Below are positions 1 through 4,235 of a stretch of 5,852 nt of DNA, one piece after another. Both the position numbers and the translations under genes were made by a program. Below the pieces are notes generated by a model. That model had not been told where the DNA came from. It made no database searches and saw nothing but the letters and a program-made list of their open reading frames with translations. Source of the stretch: Ilumatobacteraceae bacterium (lineage in GTDB: Bacteria > Actinomycetota > Acidimicrobiia > Acidimicrobiales > Ilumatobacteraceae). Where the stretch lies: positions 1-5,852 of the forward strand of contig JALOLG010000117.1 of the NCBI GenBank assembly GCA_025456105.1, given 5' to 3'. Each line of letters opens with the position of its first letter. The first letter of the stretch is position 1.

Positions 1-397
1 CGGTGATGACCGCCGTGCGCACGGTGACCTTCTGGTGCATCTCGACGCTGAGGTGCTCGCGGTCGAGCGTGTCGATGTGCACCAGATGCTTGGCCAGGAT
101 GATGCCCTTCGCGTTGTTCGACGTGAGCAGGTGGAGCTTCGTCGGTGACGCCGCGAGCACGATCACCGGCGGGAGGTCGCCGGCACTGCCGGCGATGTAG
201 CCGGCCGCCGCGCCGGCACCCGCACCGACGCCCTGCGCCAGGTCGCCACCGACAGCGTCGCCGAGCACCGACCCGGCTGCCGCACCCACGGCCACCTTCC
301 ACGTCAAGCCCTTGGGCTGGAAGTCGCCCGCCACGACGATCTCGGGGTCACCGGTCGCCTCGCGGGAGAGGTCGAGGAGCTTCTGCTTCAGATCCAT
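1..397 (-). CDS. Partial gene: Gly/Ala-zipper protein with possible PH-like C-terminal part
   Basis: This is the N-terminal 132 residues of an open frame that runs off the left edge, so the C-terminus is missing. The start is the ATG at 397 (MDLKQKLLDL), 19 bases after the stop of the LPQTG gene. Ribosome-binding complementarity upstream is weak. Residues 1-33 are soluble-looking. Residues about 34-70 are a Gly/Ala-rich stretch with small residues at regular spacing (AVGAAAGSVLGDAVGGDLAQ and onward), resembling a glycine zipper that could insert into or associate with a membrane. Residues 76-132 look like alternating beta strands (VIVLAASPTKLHLLTS, then LSVEMHQKVTVRTAVIT), reminiscent of small actinobacterial PH-like domains that begin by describing a 'value on a test' strand pattern. 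That comparison is from general resemblance only. No catalytic motif is seen and I do not recognise the gene. Co-transcription with the surface-protein gene is possible because no terminator separates them. Confidence 0.75.
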   Translation of the reverse strand, partial: MDLKQKLLDLSREATGDPEIVVAGDFQPKGLTWKVAVGAAAGSVLGDAVGGDLAQGVGAGAGAAAGYIAGSAGDLPPVIVLAASPTKLHLLTSNNAKGIILAKHLVHIDTLDREHLSVEMHQKVTVRTAVIT

Positions 398-416
398 GTC
401 GGCACCGTACCGTTCG

Positions 417-1154
417 TCAGGAGCCGAGGTCCGTGGGTCGCGAGCGCCGAGCAGCGATCACCAGCGCCCCGCCGGCCAGCAGCGCCGCGGCGGCGAGCAT
501 CAGGCCCGTGTCCGACGAGCCCGTCTGGGGCAGCCCGGCCGCGGCCGTCGTCGTCGGTGCTGCGGTGGTGGCGGGCGCGGTCGTCGTGGCCGCCGCCGTC
601 GTCGTGGTGGCGGGCAACGTCGTGGTGGTCGTCGTGGTCGACGGAGGCGGCGGCGCGACGACGTTGGTCGTCACGAGCGCCTGGTTGTCGGTCCCGTCGG
701 GATCCTGGACGTTGGTGTTCGACGTGAAGGTCTCGCCGTCGCCGACGAGGGCCGTACCGACGGCTGCGTCGGCGGCGACCTGCACCGTGACGGTCACCGT
801 CAGGGTGGCACCGTTGGCGAGGTCACCCAGCGAAGTGCACAGGACGGCGTCAGCCGCCACGTTGCACGACCCACCCACCGAGGGCACGGCGGCGGTGAAG
901 GCTCCGGCGCTGGACGGCGTCAACGTGATCCCGAACTCGGTCGACAGCGCCGCATCGGGCCCGTTGTTGGTGATCGTTGCCGTGATGTCGTAGGTGCCGG
1001 CGGCCAGCACGGTCGCCGGCGCGGTCATCGTCAGCGCGAGATCGGCCTGCGCGACCTGCGCATGGGCAGTGCCTCCTGCAGCAGCGAGGCCCGCTGCCAG
1101 CAGTGCTGCCACGGTGAGTCGCCGACCGAGCCGGCGTGAGGGGTCTGCATCCAT
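417..1154 (-). CDS. Secreted LPQTG-anchored surface protein with one DUF11-like domain
   Basis: This 245-aa protein is exported and probably attached to the cell wall by a sortase. Residues 1-32 form a signal peptide: a basic start with RRLGRR, a hydrophobic core LTVAALLAAGLAAAGG, and a likely cleavage after AHA. Residues about 38-165 match the DUF11 pattern: ADLALTM at the start, the TNNGPDAA turn, Cys97 and Cys106 in the usual disulfide-like positions, SLGDLANGATLTVTVTV, and a final DPDGTDN. A Pro-Pro-Pro-Pro hinge and Thr/Ala/Pro stalk (168-206) lead to LPQTG (208-212), a hydrophobic segment (217-236) and the basic tail RRSRP. The frame is open further upstream to 1400, but the ATG at 1154 is chosen because it begins the signal peptide and has an AGGAAAGG ribosome site 8 bases before it. 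The function of the displayed domain is unknown. It may be adhesive or structural. No sortase gene is in view. Confidence 0.9.
   Translation of the reverse strand: MDADPSRRLGRRLTVAALLAAGLAAAGGTAHAQVAQADLALTMTAPATVLAAGTYDITATITNNGPDAALSTEFGITLTPSSAGAFTAAVPSVGGSCNVAADAVLCTSLGDLANGATLTVTVTVQVAADAAVGTALVGDGETFTSNTNVQDPDGTDNQALVTTNVVAPPPPSTTTTTTTLPATTTTAAATTTAPATTAAPTTTAAAGLPQTGSSDTGLMLAAAALLAGGALVIAARRSRPTDLGS
537..653 (-). repeat. Low-complexity Thr/Ala/Pro stalk coding repeat
   Basis: Codons for residues 168-206 of the surface protein are mostly ACC/ACG and GCC/GCG, giving runs such as TTTTTTT and TTTT separated by Ala and Pro. The plus strand therefore reads as repeated GTC/GTG/GCC triplets. 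Such tracts are likely to vary in copy number between strains. In the protein they form an extended, possibly glycosylated spacer that lifts the DUF11-like domain away from the wall. Confidence 0.7.
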
Positions 1155-1162
1155 GAGAAGAA

Positions 1163-1170
1163 CCTTTCCT
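1163..1170 (-). promoter_or_regulatory. Ribosome binding site of the LPQTG surface protein
   Basis: AGGAAAGG on the minus strand lies 8 bases upstream of the ATG at 1154. It is the best Shine-Dalgarno match in the window. It fixes the start at the signal-peptide methionine rather than at an upstream in-frame codon. An 8-base direct repeat, TCTTCTCA, flanks it on both sides. Confidence 0.75.
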
Positions 1171-1189
1171 GAGAAGATTTCGACACCGA

Positions 1190-1218
1190 ACCGTAGCAGT
1201 GCTCGGAGATCCCGACCA
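1190..1218 (-). promoter_or_regulatory. Weak candidate promoter for the surface-protein gene
   Basis: On the minus strand a TACGGT (TANNNT type) -10 element at 1195-1190 is preceded, after 17 bases, by TGGTCG (1218-1213), which matches only 3 of 6 bases of the -35 consensus. A start near 1183 would give a leader of about 29 bases that contains the good ribosome site. The geometry is right but the -35 is poor, so this is tentative. Confidence 0.3.
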
Positions 1219-1256
1219 GGCCATGGCTCGCGGACGCTCACTACGGTGACCTGCCG

Positions 1257-2516
1257 ATGACCCGCACGCAGTTCGGCACCTTCCTCGCGCCCCACCACCC
1301 CACCGGCGAGCACCCCACGCTGATGTTCCAGCGCGACCTCGACCTCGCCGCTCACCTCGACCGCCTCGGGTTCGAGGAGTTCTGGTGCGGCGAGCACCAC
1401 TCCTCGGGCTGGGAGACGATCGCGTCACCGGAGATGTTCCTCGCCGCGGCCGGGCAGGTGACCCACACGATCCGCCTCGGCACCGGCGTGATCAGCCTCC
1501 CGTACCACCACCCGTTCAACGTCGCCCAGCGGATGGTGCAGCTCGACCACATGACCCGCGGTCGGGCGATGTTCGGCTCCGGCCCGGGCGCACTGCCGTC
1601 CGACGCCCGCACCCTCGGCATCGACCCGATGGTGCAGCGCGACCGCCAGGACGAGGCGCTCGGCGTGATCACCCGCCTGCTCCGCGGCGAGCCGCGCTTC
1701 ACCTACGAGTGCGACTGGTTCCAGCTCCACGACGCCGAGCTCCAGCTGCTGCCGCTCCAGGAGCAGATGCCGATGGCGACCGCCTCGTCGATCTCCCCGT
1801 CGGGCATGCAGCTCGCCGGCAAGTACGGCATGGGCGTGCTGTCGATCGCGTCGAACTCGACGGCCGGCATCCAGGCGCTCCCCACCCAGTGGCAGTTCGC
1901 CGAGGACGCCGCTCGCGAGCACGGCCAGACGGTCGACCGCCGGGAGTGGCGCGTCCTCATGGCGTGGCACCTCGCCGAGACCCGCGAGCAGGCCCGGGCC
2001 GAGGCCGTGCACGGGTTGCACCGCTGGCACAACGAGTACAACGTCTGGACGCTCGGGCGGCCGGGGGCCACCCACGTCGACGACGCATGGGAGCTCCTCG
2101 ACCAGACCGTGGGTGGTCCGAACGGTGCCGCGGTCGTCGGCACGCCCGACGACCTCGTGGCCGCGATCCGCCACCTGCAGGAGATCACCGGCGGGTTCGG
2201 CGTGGTGCTCGGCTTCGCCCACGACTGGGCCGACCGCGAAGCCACCCTGCGCTCGTGGGAGCTCGTGGCCCGGTACGTCATCCCCGAGATCAACGGCTAC
2301 ACGCAGCGGCTGCGCGACTCGCAGGCGTACCTCAACGCCAACCAGGCCGAGCTCATGGCCGGCGCCGGCGCGGCGGTGATGAGCAAGATCATGTCGCACC
2401 AGGGCGCCGCCGCCGCGATGGCCACCACCATGCAGCAGATGGCCGAGCGCGCCGCCAGCACCAGCGAGCCCGAGCAGACCGAGTTCCGCCCCGGTGGTGG
2501 TCTGCCCGGCTCGTGA
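1257..2516 (+). CDS. LLM-class flavin-dependent monooxygenase, limonene 1,2-monooxygenase-like
   Basis: This 419-aa bacterial-luciferase-fold enzyme is expected to use reduced flavin and O2 to oxygenate a small organic substrate in the cytoplasm. The TIM-barrel domain covers roughly residues 1-340. Recognisable landmarks are FGTFLAPHHPTGEHPT (6-21), WCGEHHSSGWE (43-53), RLGTGVISLPYHHPFNVAQR (73-92), GRAMFGSGPGALPSDA (102-117), SPSGMQLAGKYG (180-191) and VGTPDDL (294-300). From memory of the family, this pattern is that of the group containing Rhodococcus LimB rather than alkanesulfonate or F420-dependent members. The last 70 or so residues form an Ala/Met/Gln-rich, probably helical tail ending in a flexible PGGGLPGS. 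The start at 1257 has only a weak GGTGA-type ribosome site at 1246-1250, but the family N-terminus begins exactly here. An epoxide-hydrolase gene of the limonene type lies just downstream. The true substrate is not determined and the family is broad. Confidence 0.9.
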   Translation: MTRTQFGTFLAPHHPTGEHPTLMFQRDLDLAAHLDRLGFEEFWCGEHHSSGWETIASPEMFLAAAGQVTHTIRLGTGVISLPYHHPFNVAQRMVQLDHMTRGRAMFGSGPGALPSDARTLGIDPMVQRDRQDEALGVITRLLRGEPRFTYECDWFQLHDAELQLLPLQEQMPMATASSISPSGMQLAGKYGMGVLSIASNSTAGIQALPTQWQFAEDAAREHGQTVDRREWRVLMAWHLAETREQARAEAVHGLHRWHNEYNVWTLGRPGATHVDDAWELLDQTVGGPNGAAVVGTPDDLVAAIRHLQEITGGFGVVLGFAHDWADREATLRSWELVARYVIPEINGYTQRLRDSQAYLNANQAELMAGAGAAVMSKIMSHQGAAAAMATTMQQMAERAASTSEPEQTEFRPGGGLPGS

Positions 2517-2526
2517 CGCCAGCACC

Positions 2527-2555
2527 TTGACGGCGGGCCCGACCACACCTACGTT
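2527..2555 (+). promoter_or_regulatory. Sigma70-type promoter of the epoxide hydrolase-dehalogenase operon
   Basis: TTGACG at 2527-2532 (5 of 6 consensus bases) and TACGTT at 2550-2555 (TANNNT type) are separated by exactly 17 bases. The predicted transcription start is near 2562, giving a leader of about 25 bases. The promoter sits in the only gap between the monooxygenase gene and the two downstream genes, so those two can be transcribed independently of the first. Confidence 0.6.
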
Positions 2556-2556
2556 C

Positions 2557-2570
2557 GTAGTGATCACTAC
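2557..2570 (+). promoter_or_regulatory. Perfect 14-bp palindromic operator candidate over the transcription start
   Basis: GTAGTGATCACTAC reads identically on both strands. It begins one base after the -10 element and covers the predicted start, the usual place for a repressor of the TetR, MarR or GntR type. A second, overlapping inverted repeat (CTACG-TT-CGTAG, 2549-2560) spans the -10 element and shares the CGTAG arm, so a third copy of the CTAC half is present. No regulator gene is in the window, so the binding protein is unknown. Confidence 0.5.
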
Positions 2571-2575
2571 AGACT

Positions 2576-2581
2576 GAGGGG
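2576..2581 (+). promoter_or_regulatory. Ribosome binding site deciding the epoxide hydrolase start
   Basis: GAGGGG lies 6 bases before the ATG at 2588 but only 3 bases before the in-frame GTG at 2585. The spacing favours the ATG as the true start, which removes one residue from the longest reading. Confidence 0.55.
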
Positions 2582-2587
2582 TGCGTG

Positions 2588-2980
2588 ATGGGTGACGGGG
2601 GACCAGTCGAGCTCGCGACCGTGGAGGCGTTCCTCGACGCCTTCGCCGTCATGGACTTCGACACCGCGCTCGCACTCCTCGCCCAGGACGTCGAGTACAC
2701 GAACGTGCCGATCGGGACCGTGCGAGGACACGCCGGTGTCCGACAGGTGCTCGAGCCGTTCTTCGCGCCGATCCACGAGAACGAGTTCGTCCACCTCCGT
2801 CAGGCGGCCACCGGCCCGGTGGTGTTCGTCGAGCGACTCGACCGACACCGCCTCGACCACGGATGGCGCGAGCTGCCGGTGAACAGCGTGTTCGAGGTGC
2901 ACGACGGCGTCATCACCGTGTGGCGCGACTACTTCGACCTCGCGACGGCCGCGAAGATCCACGACCCCGACGCATCATGA
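2588..2980 (+). CDS. Limonene-1,2-epoxide hydrolase family protein (SnoaL/NTF2 fold)
   Basis: This 130-aa protein should hydrolyse an epoxide to a vicinal diol in one step, without a covalent intermediate. Numbered from the ATG at 2588, the residues of the Rhodococcus limonene-1,2-epoxide hydrolase active site are all present in their motifs. Tyr37 and Asn39 in EYTNVPI position the water. Arg83 and Asp85 in VERLD and Asp114 in WRDYFDL form the Asp-Arg-Asp triad. The N-terminal helix TVEAFLDAF, followed by the LLAQDVEY strand, fits the cone-shaped NTF2 fold. The protein is about 20 residues shorter than the Rhodococcus enzyme, with the loss at the N-terminus. The GTG at 2585 is an alternative start. 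The stop overlaps the next start as ATGA, implying translational coupling. A promoter with a palindromic operator lies immediately upstream. The substrate need not be limonene: mycobacterial relatives act on other epoxides. Confidence 0.88.
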   Translation: MGDGGPVELATVEAFLDAFAVMDFDTALALLAQDVEYTNVPIGTVRGHAGVRQVLEPFFAPIHENEFVHLRQAATGPVVFVERLDRHRLDHGWRELPVNSVFEVHDGVITVWRDYFDLATAAKIHDPDAS

Positions 2981-3957
2981 CGCCGCCGTTCCTCCGCACA
3001 CCCGACGCCGGCTTCGACGGACTGACCGACTTCCCGTACGAGCCGCACCACCTCGACCTCGACGGTCTGCAGATGCACTACGTCGACGAGGGGCCGATCG
3101 ACGCGCCCGTCGCGCTGCTGCTGCACGGCATGCCCACGTGGAGCTACCTCTACCGCTCGATCATCCCGCCGATGCTGGCGGCCGGGTACCGGTGCGTCGC
3201 CCCCGACCACATCGGGTTCGGCCGCAGCGACAAGGTCACCGACCCGGCCTGGTACGACATCGACCGCCACACCCGCAACCTCACCCGCCTGATCGAGGCG
3301 CTCGACCTGCGCGACATCACGATCTTCGTGCAGGACTGGGGCGGACCGACCGGGCTCGCCCAGGTGGCGACGATGCCGGACCGCTTCGCACGTCTCGTGA
3401 TCATGAACACCTGGCTGCACCACGAGGGGTACGAGTACTCGCCCGCGATCCGCAGCTGGATCGCCCAGAACGAGCCGGGCGGGATCTTCCGCGACAACAT
3501 CCCCGACCACTTCGGCTGGGGCACGCTGATGGCGGTGGCCACGCGGCGCGCCGCACCCCAGGACGCGCTGTTCCCGCTCCTCCAGGGCGGGACCGCGACG
3601 CTGTCCGCGGCGGCCGAGGCCGTGCGGCGCGGCTACGACGCCCCGTTCGCCGGACTCGGTGCCGACGGCGTCACCGGACCGCGCCAGTTCCCGCTGTGCA
3701 TCCCCGTCCGCGACCACGCCCGGGGTGCCGGCGACGCACAGGCCCGGCACTTCGCCGCCATCAACGCGACCGAGCTGCCGGTGCACTTCGTGTGGGGGCT
3801 CGCCGACGACGTGTTCACCGGCGAGTGGGGCCGCCGCTGGCACTCGCTGATCCCGCACGCCACGTGGGACGCCTTCGACGACGCCGCCCACTTCCTGCAG
3901 GACACCCACGGCGAGCGCATCGCGGAGATCGTGCTCGCGCACGCAGCGTCGAGATGA
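2977..3957 (+). CDS. Haloalkane dehalogenase-like alpha/beta hydrolase
   Basis: This 326-aa cytoplasmic alpha/beta hydrolase is predicted to cleave carbon-halogen bonds, releasing halide and an alcohol. The signature HGMPTWSYLYR (50-60) is followed by VAPDHIGFGRSDK (74-86) and the nucleophile elbow VQDWGGPTGL (118-127), with Asp120 as nucleophile and Trp121 as the first halide-binding residue. A helical cap covers about 145-240, with Trp181 as a possible second halide ligand. VWGLADDVF (272-280) supplies the acid, most likely Asp277, and DDAAHFLQ (301-308) supplies His305. This layout is that of the DhlA-like HLD-I subfamily. An alpha/beta epoxide hydrolase is less likely because the HGxPTWSYLYR and VQDWGG forms are dehalogenase-like. 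Met52 stands where Asn, Glu or Gln is usual. The ATG at 2977 overlaps the previous stop and has no clear ribosome site of its own, so its translation is probably coupled. Upstream in-frame extension to 2863 is a shadow of the preceding gene. Confidence 0.85.
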   Translation: MTPPFLRTPDAGFDGLTDFPYEPHHLDLDGLQMHYVDEGPIDAPVALLLHGMPTWSYLYRSIIPPMLAAGYRCVAPDHIGFGRSDKVTDPAWYDIDRHTRNLTRLIEALDLRDITIFVQDWGGPTGLAQVATMPDRFARLVIMNTWLHHEGYEYSPAIRSWIAQNEPGGIFRDNIPDHFGWGTLMAVATRRAAPQDALFPLLQGGTATLSAAAEAVRRGYDAPFAGLGADGVTGPRQFPLCIPVRDHARGAGDAQARHFAAINATELPVHFVWGLADDVFTGEWGRRWHSLIPHATWDAFDDAAHFLQDTHGERIAEIVLAHAASR

Positions 3958-3960
3958 CCG

Positions 3961-4152
3961 TCAGTCGTCCTTGAGGGCGACGGCGTTCGGTGTGACGTTC
4001 ATCTTCGGCTCGTACTCCGCCAGCTCGATCACCTCGGCCTCGCGAACGAACGTCGCGCGCAGCTCGGCCCGGCAGTCGTCGCACGGCCCGTAGAACCTCG
4101 CCGTCACCGTGCGCGAGCAGCGCGGGCAGGCGAACTCGGGCAGGGCCTCCAT
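3961..4152 (-). CDS. Small CxxC/CxxC zinc-ribbon protein
   Basis: This 63-aa protein has four cysteines in a zinc-ribbon spacing: Cys9 and Cys12 in FACPRCSR, and Cys24 and Cys27 in GPCDDCRAE. An acidic middle (VREAEVIELAEYEP) and a C-terminal MNVTPNAVALKDD follow. I recall similar short proteins in Acidimicrobiia genomes without a known role. The frame is open upstream to 4959, but only from the ATG at 4152 does the sequence read as a compact zinc ribbon, and the upstream part is antisense to the amidohydrolase frame. The ribosome site is poor. A TAGGTT at 4165-4160 lies 7 bases before the ATG, which would suit a leaderless transcript, although no -35 is seen. Its stop is 3 bases from that of the convergent dehalogenase gene. 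Possible roles include nucleic-acid or protein binding. The function is unknown. Confidence 0.75.
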   Translation of the reverse strand: MEALPEFACPRCSRTVTARFYGPCDDCRAELRATFVREAEVIELAEYEPKMNVTPNAVALKDD

Positions 4153-4182
4153 CCCGGCGAACCTACCGCGCCTCACCCGACC

Positions 4183-4229
4183 ATCTCGGTGACATCGGTT
4201 GCGGGAACCGCAACGATCGTCACCGAGAT
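4183..4229 (-). terminator. Two-part hairpin after the amidohydrolase gene
   Basis: An outer pair ATCTCGGTGAC / GTCACCGAGAT (11 bp, 4183-4193 with 4219-4229) encloses a 4x4 internal loop. Inside that is an inner pair GTTGCGG / CCGCAAC (7 bp, 4198-4204 with 4208-4214) closed by a GAA triloop. It begins 6 bases after the amidohydrolase stop codon, so a transcription terminator is the simplest reading. There is no T-run after it, so it may instead act as a transcript-end stabiliser or as a binding site ahead of the zinc-ribbon gene. Confidence 0.5.
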
Positions 4230-4235
4230 CGGCTC

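Noticed and set aside
145..1139. Long plus-strand open frames rich in Val, Ala, Gly and Arg across the surface-protein gene
   Set aside because: They are the antisense reading of the Thr/Ala stalk and DUF11-like codons. Their low-complexity products lack any domain, and the minus-strand frame has a signal peptide, a domain and a sorting signal.
1242..1247. TACGGT as a -10 element for the monooxygenase gene
   Set aside because: No acceptable -35 element stands 16-18 bases upstream, and the match alone is too short to call.
1425..2567. Minus-strand open frame of 380 codons antisense to the monooxygenase gene
   Set aside because: The His/Arg/Gly/Val-rich product has no recognisable motifs. High GC third positions keep the antisense frame open, while the plus frame matches a known enzyme family throughout.
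2863..2976. Upstream extension of the dehalogenase frame
   Set aside because: It is an Arg-rich out-of-frame reading of the epoxide hydrolase 3' end. The ATGA overlap at 2977 gives the natural start and the expected N-terminus.
2929..3942. Minus-strand open frame of 337 codons antisense to the dehalogenase gene
   Set aside because: It has the same GC-driven shadow composition and no domain. The plus frame carries the full catalytic set of an alpha/beta hydrolase.
1257..3957. The three central genes as one single transcript
   Set aside because: A good promoter lies between the first and second genes, so only the last two are confidently an operon. Read-through from the first remains possible but is not shown.
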